Shown: positions 1 through 8,480, counted from the first letter of the stretch. The stretch is 17,052 bases of DNA from UBA1447 sp964627535 (GCA_964627535.1 CAZVJW010000060.1:1-17052), one strand, 5' to 3'. A program made the numbers and translations. Notes: a model not told the origin generated them from the sequence alone.

Positions 1-53
1 TATTATATCATATCGGACTACAAATATCTATATGTTTATCGTTAAATAGTATT

Positions 54-88
54 AAAAAGGAAAGCTGTTATTTGCAGCTTTCCTTTTT
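54..88 (-). terminator. Bidirectional intrinsic terminator downstream of the dehydrogenase gene
   Basis: A perfect 14-bp inverted repeat (54-67 with 75-88) encloses a 7-nt loop. The arms carry A and T runs, so the hairpin ends in a T tract on both strands. It lies about 70 bases past the stop codon of the minus-strand dehydrogenase gene, so it most likely ends that transcript. It could also stop a convergent plus-strand transcript entering from the left. Bases 1-53 are AT-rich with no visible gene. Confidence 0.85.
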
Positions 89-156
89 CGCGGTTAAATT
101 ATGTATTAATTCGTACTCAACAAGCAAACCATCGTGTATTTAAACTTTTCTCAACA

Positions 157-1677
157 TTATCCCCCGACGGAACCGTCCCATGTATCGACTTTTGTCGCTT
201 TCATTTCCTCCTCGTCAAACCAGCGGGTGGTAACGGCTTTTGTTTCGGTGTAAAACCTTACGCCGTCCTTGCCAAGTGCGTGCAGGTCACCGAAAAAGGA
301 GTTTTTATGTCCCGTGAACGGAAAAATACCTACAGGAACAGGTATACCGACATTAACCCCTACCATTCCGCCGTGAGTCTGCTTGGCGAACTCCCTTGCG
401 TAGTAGCCGCTTTGGGTAAATATAACCGAGCCGTTGGCAAATTCATTTTTATTCATTAAGTTAAGACCTTCTTCAAAGGTCTTAACCCGCTTTATACAAA
501 GCACAGGTCCGAAAATTTCCATGTCTCCCACACTCATTTCCGGCGTGACACGGTCAAAGATTGTCGGGCCGAGGTAAAAACCGTTTTCAAAACCGGAAAC
601 TGCCACATTTCTGCCGTCAAGCACAAGTTCAGCGCCCTCTTGGATGCCTTTTTCAATCCATCTCAGCACAGATTGCCTGTGTGCGGCCGTTACCGCGGGA
701 CCAAGATCGGAGGTTTTATCGTATGCGGGACCGATTTTCAGCTCTTTGGCAAACTTAATTAAAAGCTCAACAAGTCTGTCCGCAATGTTTTCCTGGGCAA
801 CAATAACCGGCAATGCCATGCATCTTTCGCCTGCGCAGCCAAAAGAAGAGTTGATAATACCTCTTGCGCTGCGTTCAAGGGCTGCGTCTTCAAGAACAAG
901 CCCGTGATTTTTTGCTTCGCAGAGAGCCTGTACCCTTTTACCGTTGGCCGCAGCGGTTGAATAGATGTGCAGCCCGACCGATGTTGAACCGACAAAGCTG
1001 ATTCCCTTAATATCCGGATGAGTTAAGAAAATTTCGGCTTCATTGCGTGAACAGGTGAGAATATTCAACACTCCGTCAGGCAAACCCGCTTCCTGCCATA
1101 GTTCGGTCAGGCGCAAAGCGGTCATTGGTGTCATAGAGGCGGCTTTTATAACAATTGTATTACCGCACGCAATGCACAGCGGCGTCATCCAGCCCATAGG
1201 TATCATACCGGGGAAATTAAAAGGTACTATACCGGCAAACACGCCGACAGGTTCTCTGTAAAGCACCGTATCGTAACCCGACGAGGTATCCATAAGGCTT
1301 TCTCCAAGCATAAGCGTCGGTGCAGAGCATGCGAATTCGACGGGCTCCTTCACTTTTAGGATATCTCCCTGAGCCTCTGCCCAAACCTTTCCGTGCTCTC
1401 TGGCGACAAGGTCGGTCAGCTCATCCATGTTCTTGTCAATCAGGTCACGAAATTTATACAATACCTGAACACGTTTAAATACGGGAACCTGCGACCAGCT
1501 TGCGAATGCTGTTTTAGCCGCCGTTATTGCTTCTTCAACCTCTCCTTTTGTGCAGCAGGGGGTTTGAGCTTGCACTTCTCCGGTGCTTGGGTTAAAAATG
1601 TCCATATAGGCAATGCTTTTTGATTCCTGCCACTTGCCGCCGGTGAAGTATTTTAATCTCCTTGTTTCACCCGTCAC
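157..1677 (-). CDS. mmsA: CoA-acylating methylmalonate-semialdehyde dehydrogenase
   Basis: This is a 506-residue cytosolic aldehyde dehydrogenase, the usual length for the MmsA/IolA family. The family oxidises methylmalonate or malonate semialdehyde with NAD+ and CoA to propionyl-CoA or acetyl-CoA, in valine or myo-inositol breakdown. Visible marks are PFNFP (152-156), the cofactor-binding FVGSTSVG (228-235), the AKNH motif typical of this subfamily near 255, and the catalytic Cys286 in GCAGERCMALP. The EIFGPVL motif follows near the C-terminus. The chosen start is GTG at 1677, because GAGGAG (1686-1691) then sits 8 nt upstream. The longer GTG at 1686 overlaps that ribosome site. The motif reads ALCEAKNH rather than the common GGAKNH; I believe this variant occurs in Firmicutes homologues. 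The gene is divergent from the surface-protein cluster and probably unrelated to it. The family call is firm, but valine versus inositol use cannot be decided here. Confidence 0.93.
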   Translation of the reverse strand: MTGETRRLKYFTGGKWQESKSIAYMDIFNPSTGEVQAQTPCCTKGEVEEAITAAKTAFASWSQVPVFKRVQVLYKFRDLIDKNMDELTDLVAREHGKVWAEAQGDILKVKEPVEFACSAPTLMLGESLMDTSSGYDTVLYREPVGVFAGIVPFNFPGMIPMGWMTPLCIACGNTIVIKAASMTPMTALRLTELWQEAGLPDGVLNILTCSRNEAEIFLTHPDIKGISFVGSTSVGLHIYSTAAANGKRVQALCEAKNHGLVLEDAALERSARGIINSSFGCAGERCMALPVIVAQENIADRLVELLIKFAKELKIGPAYDKTSDLGPAVTAAHRQSVLRWIEKGIQEGAELVLDGRNVAVSGFENGFYLGPTIFDRVTPEMSVGDMEIFGPVLCIKRVKTFEEGLNLMNKNEFANGSVIFTQSGYYAREFAKQTHGGMVGVNVGIPVPVGIFPFTGHKNSFFGDLHALGKDGVRFYTETKAVTTRWFDEEEMKATKVDTWDGSVGG

Positions 1678-1685
1678 GTGAATCA

Positions 1686-1691
1686 CTCCTC
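1686..1691 (-). promoter_or_regulatory. Ribosome binding site deciding the mmsA start
   Basis: GAGGAG on the minus strand is 8 nt before the GTG at 1677 and overlaps the alternative GTG at 1684-1686. It therefore favours the inner start. Confidence 0.6.
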
Positions 1692-1708
1692 ATTATAATA
1701 TTAGTATT

Positions 1709-1737
1709 ATTACGCCATAAATACGGAGTAAAGTCAA
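1709..1737 (-). promoter_or_regulatory. Weak candidate promoter for mmsA
   Basis: On the minus strand TTGACT (1732-1737) is followed after 17 nt by CGTAAT (1709-1714), with TGG just before it. The -35 is good but the -10 matches only four consensus bases and lacks the leading TA, so this is a tentative call. Confidence 0.3.
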
Positions 1738-2057
1738 GGTCTAAAATGTGAATTTTATACGATTCATTTTTTGGCGTATTTTCCAGCCTGTAAAGCTGCT
1801 TTCTTGTTTTTCTTGAATAGCGTAATGTAAATTAGCTTTACACATAAAATACCAAGCTGTTGAAAAATAGAGAAAAGCCTGAAAATAAAGGCTTGCGGAG
1901 ATCAATGCGCAATCATAGGTGTAAAGCTCCCGGCTTGCATGCAAAATTCAAACAAAACAAGCATTTTTTCGTATACTATATATACTATGCATATTTTCGG
2001 CATCATTATTTATTCCTGAAACGAGGCGATATATTTCTATATCAACAACAAAAAGTA
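1738..2057. other. Non-coding AT-rich intergenic stretch with inverted repeats
   Basis: I find no credible gene. Two short open frames (minus 1741-1944, plus 1860-2084) have no ribosome site, no family resemblance and low-complexity AT-driven composition. The stretch holds three copies of the 8-mer GTAAAGCT or its complement (1790-1797, 1834-1841, 1921-1928) and a small 6-bp hairpin (1875-1880 with 1889-1894). Confidence 0.6.
1834..1928. repeat. Nested inverted repeat in the intergenic region
   Basis: The 10-mer AGCTTTACAC (1834-1843) recurs as its exact complement at 1919-1928, 75 nt away. A 6-bp hairpin (1875-1894) lies inside, and a further copy of the core word lies at 1790-1797, which can also pair with 1834-1841. 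This could be a small structured RNA, a remnant of a short mobile repeat, or paired operator sites; nothing else identifies it. Confidence 0.4.
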
Positions 2058-2085
2058 TTGAAAAAAATTATAAATATGGTATAAT
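2058..2085 (+). promoter_or_regulatory. Sigma-A promoter with extended -10 (upstream, P1)
   Basis: TTGAAA (2058-2063), a 16-nt spacer, then TATAAT (2080-2085) preceded by TGG, giving an extended -10. Transcription would start near 2092 and run toward the surface-protein genes, passing through the second promoter. The near-consensus match in a gene-free region supports it; the AT-rich background raises the chance of coincidence. Confidence 0.6.
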
Positions 2086-2201
2086 TAAAATGGAAGTTAT
2101 AAAAACAGCAAAAAACACACCGCTTAATATTAATTATAGCCTAAAACACAATAGCATATTTAGTCAAAACAGACAAAATATGAACTGCATTTTAAAATAC
2201 A

Positions 2202-2230
2202 TTGACAAAATCTGTGCGGTAGTTTATAGT
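2202..2230 (+). promoter_or_regulatory. Sigma-A promoter for the dockerin/cohesin operon (P2)
   Basis: A consensus TTGACA (2202-2207) is separated by exactly 17 nt from TATAGT (2225-2230). The predicted start is about 2237, which leaves a leader of roughly 390 nt before protein A. It is the best promoter match seen upstream of the cluster. Confidence 0.72.
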
Positions 2231-2236
2231 TAAATT

Positions 2237-2628
2237 AATCATAAAGCTGGTTTACTGGGTGCATTTTTCCCTTATTCAGGCAATAAGGGTTGTTTTACCG
2301 TTTGTTGGCAAGTGGCATGTTATATATCTTCGGCGGGGTTGACCCGGTTTCTTATCCGCCGCGGTTTTAAACATTATTATGTTATTAACTAAGTCTGTGT
2401 CACGAAAGGTTTTTGCGGTTATTTACAGGTTTTGCAGCAGCCTTTTAAGATGATTAAAGATGTAGAGCGGGGGTGGATTAACAAAAATATTTGAGCCTGT
2501 GTAGGTTTATATGCGCCTACCCGTGGCAGATGCCTGTTCATATAAGACGCATATAATATTAATTTTTTATGTAAAACCAAACGCCAAATCATGTTACAAT
2601 TACCGAATTCTATTTGGAGGTGCGAAAA
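2237..2628 (+). promoter_or_regulatory. Long structured 5' leader of the operon
   Basis: About 390 nt between the predicted start and the first gene contain no credible open frame but several perfect stems. These are an 8-bp hairpin with 5-nt loop (2269-2276 with 2282-2289) followed by a T-rich stretch, a 6-bp GC stem (2331-2336 with 2356-2361) with an inner 3-bp stem and trailing TTTT, and an 8-bp stem (2508-2515 with 2548-2555) that competes with a 5-bp stem (2501-2505 with 2516-2520). I could not match it to any riboswitch class I know. Regulation by attenuation or RNA stabilisation is inferred. Confidence 0.45.
2616..2620 (+). promoter_or_regulatory. Ribosome binding site deciding the protein A start
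   Basis: GGAGG ends 8 nt before TTG at 2629. The upstream TTG (2614) and GTG (2620) overlap this site and cannot be served by it. Confidence 0.75.
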
Positions 2629-5600
2629 TTGAGAGAATCAAAAAGAATCCTTAGTTTCCTTTTAGCCATCGTAATGCTGTCTTCCGTATTCAGCGTTATG
2701 GCCAGCGCGAAAGCCGAATATAAAGATACGGCAATTCCGGCATCGGCATATAACGATGTTGACCAGCCGGTATTTACACTTAACCAATGCAGTTCAATGG
2801 TTCTTGATTATGCTGACAAGCTGCTTTCCGAACAAAAACTGGAAATTGATATGTCTGTGCTCGGCAAGCTGAACCTTAGCTCGGTTGACAGTGCTTTAAA
2901 CGGCATATATGGTCTTTTAAACAGTCCTGCCTTCGATCTTGCAAAAGGTCTTTTGGGTTCGCTTGCAGGGCTTGAAAAAGCGAATCTCAGTACCAGCAGA
3001 AGATCAAGCACACCGGCCGCCGATGCGGATACCAATGTTATCTATTCTCTGTTTGGCTTTTTAAATGATAACAAAGCAATTATTTCGGGAGCGGTTGACG
3101 GCTCTCTTGACATGGGCATTCTCAGCTCGTTTGTTGACCTCAGCCAAATTAATGTCAATGAAATGGTCAGGAAGATGCTGTATCAAACTGTTTATCCGAA
3201 TACAAAACTGGAAGTAACCGATCCTTTATATCAAACAACACCCGAAAAGATTCCGGAAGAACTCACCGCTGACAGTATGGTTCAATCTATTATTGACAAT
3301 CTTATTGTCGGCACAAAGGTGACGGTTGACGGTAAAGATACTTACACCGGGATTTTGGACGGTCTCCTGTATCCGTTAAGCGGGAAGCTTAACATTGTCA
3401 GCAGTACTGCGGTTGCATATGACTTCGGCGAGGAGCTTTTAAGGAGTGTATACAACTTTGTTTTGGTTCCGCTGCTGAATACAAAATTCAAAGTGGTTGT
3501 CCGCAAGGTGTGCGGTGTTGTTTATGACCCGCTGAACACGGATCCCCTTTACACCGGCGATGATACCAATTTAAACGAATATGCCCTGACACTCAAAATC
3601 AATTATACCGTACCGGTGCATGACTTTGGCGGGGCGACCCTTATCTCGGACCTTAATGATATTTTAGCCGAAATAATCGGCGCTATCACAAACTATACCG
3701 GCTGGACACCGGGAGACAATACGAACGCGCTGGAAAATTTATCGAAAGCGGTCAAATACGTTCTCAAACTTACCGGCAACAAATTCTTCAAGGATTATAT
3801 TGCGATTGCGTCCGATGAAGATATTGATGCAATGAACTATCAGCAGCTGTTCTCCTATTTAGTCCGCTCCATTGTTAATTCAACGGTCGACTACATGAAC
3901 ATCCCCGCATCTGCCGATACATTATATAAAGTAGCCTGGTACGCGCTGAAAGAGGCGTTGGCGCACAAAGTTCCGGGAATCGATTATTCCTTGCAGCCTA
4001 AATCACTCAACGGCATTTTGTATATGGCGGCCGATTTGATCGTATACGCCGTTAACCAGTCAGCGGATATGAACACGGCCACGGCGGGTGTTCTTCCCGG
4101 CGCCGGCCTTCTTGAATATTCGCAAGGCTTTGACGCCACCCTGCTGTCGGTCGTAAAGTGGTTAGAAACTAATTACGCCGGTATATTAAATGTTTCGTTA
4201 AGCAATACGGACGCATGGTTTGCGCTTCAGACGCTTTTAACGTCCATTATTCCGACAAACTGGATTAACGGTTTTACTAACGTTCAGGACTTTTTAAAAT
4301 TTAGAATAATTGACGACATTTTAATGCTCGACTTCACCGGAGATACCGGCTTGTTTAAACTATTTGACCATGTCGCAGGAAACGATTTTTCAACTAAAAC
4401 GGTGAAAAAGGTTTTACTGGAGACAGTTGCCAGGTTTATGAATCTTATCTTCCCCGATGCTTTAAAAACCACATACACAACATTTGACGAAATCATCCTA
4501 AATTCTGAACTTAAAACAATCGTCCAAAATGTTGTCGGCGGGCTCTATACCCGGAAAAATGCAATCATTCCTGTCGTGTTGCCTTTGGTGACAAACTTGA
4601 TGGGGATCAGTGTTCCGGAAGAATACTCGAATCCGAGCCTCCTGTTGCCCGAAACACTTTACAAGACGACTAATTTTGATATCCGCAACGATTCAATAGG
4701 GCTTAACACCGGGGCAACAAACAAAACAGGCGTATTTACCCAGGATTCTTTATATAACATTAAAATAGTATCCATAAACGCTGTCGCGGCGGGCAGTACC
4801 TTAAGTATTAACGCAGTTGACAATGTTGCTCTTGTGAACAGGCTTATCCCAGGCGGCGAAGCCATTCCGTGCACAATCAGCGGCACCTTTGTTCAGGGCC
4901 GGCCGCTTGTGATGACGATGAAATATGATGTTTACAAAGAGGATGGCTTAAAGTTAACCACCACCCCGCTTGTCACAAGGGCGTTCTCTTACATAACCTC
5001 TGCTGTTGATGACAGCAAAATTGTTACAAAAGTTGATTCTGACGCCGGCAATTACCACGCTATGAGCTATTTGAACAGCTACTTCAATCAGGATGCCGAT
5101 CTTGCTTCTGTAGCGGATACAATTACCGATCTGGTAAGCACAAAAGCAACGCTTACCAGAACACCGGAAGAAAGCAATACGGAAGCCTCGGTGGTTTCCC
5201 GCGGTTCGGTCACCATTGACCCGGTTTTGGCTGCGTGCGGCATATCGGCTGCAACTTTTGATAACATAAACACAACCAAAGACGGCCAGTCCGTTCAGGT
5301 TCCTCTTTATGCAGCGAGAACATCGCCCGTCCCGACAAGGCCGGACGACGGCACATACCAATCAAATTTTGTTTTCTCGGCAACAAAAACAAATTCCTCG
5401 GGCGGCACCGAAACATTGACAATACCCCATAAAGTTACCTTCTATAATGACTACGGCCTGCCCGGTTTGGTTTCATCCGAAATCAGTGCGCAGCGCGACC
5501 CCAATAACTTTTCCGGCGGCGAGGCCGGTCAGGAGTGGACCGATTACATGGACGCTCTTATGGGTGGTGTTTCGTGTGCGTACAGGCCAAAACAGGCATC

Positions 5601-7110
5601 CGATTTTTATATTTTTTCGGGAGCCTTTGAGGAGCAGTATATTAATCTTACCGCTGCAGTTACAGCTCTTAAAGCAACCCAGGTTACTGCGGGCGTAACC
5701 GCTCTAAAAACCGCTTTGGATGCCATTCAGGCTCCAAATACCAAACCCGACCCGCTGGATCCGGATAAAACTATCCCTCTCGAATATGACGATCCTAATT
5801 ATTCCTATTTGGGGTTGGAGGATTATGTCTCATATACCTATTTGCGCTTCAGCGATGAAAGGGACACGGCTCAAAACCTTTGGTCTTCGCAGCAGCTTCC
5901 GTCGGAACCTGTTCTTTCAGCAATACCGACTCCGGAGCAAACAGCTGCCCATACACAATGGCAAAATGACAAGAATGCTATTTTAGCAAATCAGCCTCCT
6001 GTGGAACCTACATTGCCCACAGTAAACCCAACCACGGTGCAAATAGCGGCACATGACCAATGGCAAACAGATATCAATGTATACAACGCGATTATGAACC
6101 TGAAGCCCATTGATGTTGCTTATGATCTTCACAGGCTTAACCTATATGCATCAAGGCTTGTCCGCGTGCAGGCACAAAAAGCCCGTTTGACAGAAGTTCT
6201 GTCACCTATCCAGTCATTGAATATTACATCGGCCGGCTACTCGCCTACATCATGGGCGGCGTTCCAAAAAGCCTATGAATTTGCTGTCTTAGTTAATAAT
6301 ACAAGTAATACAACCAAGGACGGCAACGGCGAGTATATCCTTCGCCAAACCAAGGTTGACACCGCGAGGGAAGAACTTATTGCGGCGTATAAAAAACTCA
6401 TACAAGTTGCCGATTACACCCAACTGGCTGCGGCAATCGCGGCTGGGATAACCAAGGTTCAAGACAACTACACGGAGGCAACATGGACACCGTTTGCGGC
6501 GGCCCTTACGGCGGCGCTTGCCATACCGGCCGAAATGAGCAATTCCCAGGCAAACCAAACGATGATTGATAACGCGGCTGCGGCGCTCAACACAGCTCTT
6601 ACGAATTTGATTACAGTATTTATTCTGCTTCCCGATCAAAACAACAAACCGGCCGGGAACAACGGTCTTGACGACAGTTTGCCTGTAACAATTGATTATG
6701 CCAAGCACTATATTTACGGCCTTGCGGAATACACAGGCGCTGAAGGCTATGTGCTTCCGGGCACCGGCTATACGTTGCTGTTCCATGACATAAACGGAGG
6801 CTTTGGCACAGGCTCAACGGTCGAAGTTGTCCCCGACGGCGGCGGCGCGTCCATATTCTATTCGGTTGTAATATTTGGTGATTTAGACGGCAACGGTTAT
6901 ATTGACACAACCGACAGGGACACCCTTATTGACTACCTGAACTATATGATCCCGGCATGGAATGAATCCGGAAATTCCTGCTATTCTTTTGCCGGCGACT
7001 TATACCATGACGGAATTCTGGACGAAAATGACTGCGGTGTTATTTTAGATTACACAAACTGGTTATACGGTACGAACCAGACAACCGGCTTGGTTTTCGT
7101 TTATTCTTAA
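2629..7110 (+). CDS. Large exported dockerin-containing protein with FIVAR-like modules (protein A)
   Basis: A 1493-residue exported protein with a TTG start. Residues 1-27 form a signal peptide ending VMASA. Residues 30-800 are mostly predicted helix with hydrophobic leucine-rich stretches and match no family I recognise. A beta-rich part with long insertions follows. Residues 1088-1155 contain a twice-repeated proline-rich unit (PSEPVLSAIPTPEQ... and PVEPTLPTVNPTT..., each ending in AAH.QWQ). Two FIVAR-like helical modules follow (about 1195-1260 and 1261-1329). A pre-dockerin module (about 1345-1414) shared with protein B leads to a dockerin with loops at D1418 (D1420, N1422, D1429) and D1457 (Y1459, D1461, D1468). 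No cohesin, catalytic triad, sortase signal or SLH domain is visible. It leads the operon and is the only member with a dockerin but no cohesin, so a cargo role is inferred. Its biochemical function is unknown. Confidence 0.9.
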   Translation: MRESKRILSFLLAIVMLSSVFSVMASAKAEYKDTAIPASAYNDVDQPVFTLNQCSSMVLDYADKLLSEQKLEIDMSVLGKLNLSSVDSALNGIYGLLNSPAFDLAKGLLGSLAGLEKANLSTSRRSSTPAADADTNVIYSLFGFLNDNKAIISGAVDGSLDMGILSSFVDLSQINVNEMVRKMLYQTVYPNTKLEVTDPLYQTTPEKIPEELTADSMVQSIIDNLIVGTKVTVDGKDTYTGILDGLLYPLSGKLNIVSSTAVAYDFGEELLRSVYNFVLVPLLNTKFKVVVRKVCGVVYDPLNTDPLYTGDDTNLNEYALTLKINYTVPVHDFGGATLISDLNDILAEIIGAITNYTGWTPGDNTNALENLSKAVKYVLKLTGNKFFKDYIAIASDEDIDAMNYQQLFSYLVRSIVNSTVDYMNIPASADTLYKVAWYALKEALAHKVPGIDYSLQPKSLNGILYMAADLIVYAVNQSADMNTATAGVLPGAGLLEYSQGFDATLLSVVKWLETNYAGILNVSLSNTDAWFALQTLLTSIIPTNWINGFTNVQDFLKFRIIDDILMLDFTGDTGLFKLFDHVAGNDFSTKTVKKVLLETVARFMNLIFPDALKTTYTTFDEIILNSELKTIVQNVVGGLYTRKNAIIPVVLPLVTNLMGISVPEEYSNPSLLLPETLYKTTNFDIRNDSIGLNTGATNKTGVFTQDSLYNIKIVSINAVAAGSTLSINAVDNVALVNRLIPGGEAIPCTISGTFVQGRPLVMTMKYDVYKEDGLKLTTTPLVTRAFSYITSAVDDSKIVTKVDSDAGNYHAMSYLNSYFNQDADLASVADTITDLVSTKATLTRTPEESNTEASVVSRGSVTIDPVLAACGISAATFDNINTTKDGQSVQVPLYAARTSPVPTRPDDGTYQSNFVFSATKTNSSGGTETLTIPHKVTFYNDYGLPGLVSSEISAQRDPNNFSGGEAGQEWTDYMDALMGGVSCAYRPKQASDFYIFSGAFEEQYINLTAAVTALKATQVTAGVTALKTALDAIQAPNTKPDPLDPDKTIPLEYDDPNYSYLGLEDYVSYTYLRFSDERDTAQNLWSSQQLPSEPVLSAIPTPEQTAAHTQWQNDKNAILANQPPVEPTLPTVNPTTVQIAAHDQWQTDINVYNAIMNLKPIDVAYDLHRLNLYASRLVRVQAQKARLTEVLSPIQSLNITSAGYSPTSWAAFQKAYEFAVLVNNTSNTTKDGNGEYILRQTKVDTAREELIAAYKKLIQVADYTQLAAAIAAGITKVQDNYTEATWTPFAAALTAALAIPAEMSNSQANQTMIDNAAAALNTALTNLITVFILLPDQNNKPAGNNGLDDSLPVTIDYAKHYIYGLAEYTGAEGYVLPGTGYTLLFHDINGGFGTGSTVEVVPDGGGASIFYSVVIFGDLDGNGYIDTTDRDTLIDYLNYMIPAWNESGNSCYSFAGDLYHDGILDENDCGVILDYTNWLYGTNQTTGLVFVYS

Positions 7111-7136
7111 TCACAGAAAACCGGTAAGTTTTGATG

Positions 7137-7171
7137 TGCGGGGCTGTCGGCTCCCTGCCTGCCGCCCCGCA
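7137..7171 (+). other. GC-rich hairpin between genes A and B
   Basis: A perfect 8-bp stem TGCGGGGC (7137-7144) pairs with 7164-7171, with a further 3-bp GGC/GCC inside. No T tract follows, so it is not a good terminator. It may stabilise mRNA ends or tune expression of B relative to A, an inference only. Confidence 0.5.
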
Positions 7172-7224
7172 ATTCTCTCGGAATCGCTTACAAGTACTAA
7201 CTCTGGGGGAGGAATTACATAAAA

Positions 7225-8322
7225 ATGAAGAATTTACGGAAGATTTCCTCTTTGGCACTTGCGGCTCTTATGTTCTTTTGTTTATTCAATATCGGCTCTT
7301 TCGCTGTGGGTACACCTGCCGGCAACGAGTTTATGAGTGTTGTTGTTAAAACAAATGTGAACGAAGTTTACCCCGGAGAGTATATTACCGTAACATTAAA
7401 TATTACAAACAACTATTATGCAATGGTCATGCGTTTCCCCGTAATGTTTACGAAAGATGCTTTTGAGGTGGAGGAATCAAGTCTTAACCTTCAAAAGTCC
7501 GGGCAGTTAAACACGGTCACCGGTGACATAGATTATGCAGCCGACAATTTCCCCGAATCTTTTTTCACACCGTCCTGCGGTGCCGATAATTACGGAGGTC
7601 TGCTTATACAATGGAACGGTACGGCCAATGCCGGTCTTTTTGGCTGTTACAATCAGCCTTCCGGGCAGGACTGCATTAGCTTTCGATTAAAAGTCAAAGC
7701 GGGTTATGACGGGGCATGTTCCATTTTGATTCCTTCGGATTCAACTCTTTTTTCCCGTTTGGCTATGAACGACCCTGCGGTTGGTCCATCGTATTATACA
7801 ATGACTGACACCCAACTTACGATGAATTTTACCCCTGCAAATTTAACATCGCAAATACAGATGCCGGACATTGACAAGTATCCGGATTCGGATACGGTTA
7901 TTGACAGAGACTCAGGTCTTATTTACGGTCTTGAAGAAAACCTGACTTCCCTTGACGATAGAATTATCGGTATCGACGGTGCAACCTTTGAGGTCGTCAA
8001 ATCAGACGGCAGCTTTTGCGGTACAGGCACTGCGGTAAAAGTAATCAAAAACAGTACAGTGGTAAAAACCTACAAGGTTGTTATCTTCGGCGATTTGGAC
8101 GGTAACGCCTCTGTCGCCACCGAGGATGCGGATATACTTGTTAATTACCTGAATTACTGGTTGCCCGTTTGGAATGAACCCGCATATTACTGCTATATAT
8201 TTGCCGGTGATGTTTATCATGACGGAATTCCGGATGAAAATGATTGCTGTGTTATTCGGGACTGCGCAAACTGGGCATCGGTTATTGACCAAAAAACCGG
8301 CTTTGCTCACCCGATTGAATAA
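7225..8322 (+). CDS. Exported cohesin-like/dockerin adaptor protein (protein B)
   Basis: A 365-residue exported protein beginning at ATG, with GGGGGAGG (7205-7212) 12 nt upstream. The signal peptide (1-27) ends in GSFA. Residues 34-200 form a beta-rich module resembling cohesins: it opens with VVVKTNVNEVYPGEYITVTL, then YYAMVMRFPVMFTKDAFEVE, a pattern shared with protein C. Residues 220-289 are the pre-dockerin module also found in A (IYGL..., GTG, VVIFGDLDGN). The dockerin has loops at D290 (D292, N294, D301; Ala replaces the usual Gly295) and D329 (Tyr331, D333, D340). Cysteines 323, 341, 342 and 347 are unusual for a dockerin and could form disulfides. No enzyme domain is visible. Having both modules, it could bind one partner by each end. 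The dockerin call is firm and the cohesin call moderate. Confidence 0.85.
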   Translation: MKNLRKISSLALAALMFFCLFNIGSFAVGTPAGNEFMSVVVKTNVNEVYPGEYITVTLNITNNYYAMVMRFPVMFTKDAFEVEESSLNLQKSGQLNTVTGDIDYAADNFPESFFTPSCGADNYGGLLIQWNGTANAGLFGCYNQPSGQDCISFRLKVKAGYDGACSILIPSDSTLFSRLAMNDPAVGPSYYTMTDTQLTMNFTPANLTSQIQMPDIDKYPDSDTVIDRDSGLIYGLEENLTSLDDRIIGIDGATFEVVKSDGSFCGTGTAVKVIKNSTVVKTYKVVIFGDLDGNASVATEDADILVNYLNYWLPVWNEPAYYCYIFAGDVYHDGIPDENDCCVIRDCANWASVIDQKTGFAHPIE

Positions 8323-8480
8323 AAATTAACCGATAGTAGTATGTTTTTCGGAAGGCCATAATGCTCATAGGTGTTATTTATTTAAAATTCTGATTTCCCG
8401 GATGAGGGAAAGATCCATTGGCGCTTTTACCGTATAAGCGCTTCGGTGCAAAACGGAGAAGATATAACCCAAAATATTTT

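Noticed and set aside
2552..2557. TATAAT close to protein A as a third promoter
   Set aside because: No acceptable -35 element lies 16-18 bases upstream, and the bases are part of a stem in the leader.
2237..2628. A known riboswitch (cyclic di-GMP, glycine, purine, guanidine) in the leader
   Set aside because: I looked for their conserved core words and found none; only generic stems are supported.
4641..4670. LPETL in protein A resembling a sortase LPxTG signal
   Set aside because: It is in the middle of the protein, lacks the final Gly, and has no following hydrophobic segment and basic tail.
6289..6786. Antisense open frame of 165 codons opposite protein A
   Set aside because: It is opposite FIVAR-like and pre-dockerin coding sequence, without ribosome site or recognisable domain.
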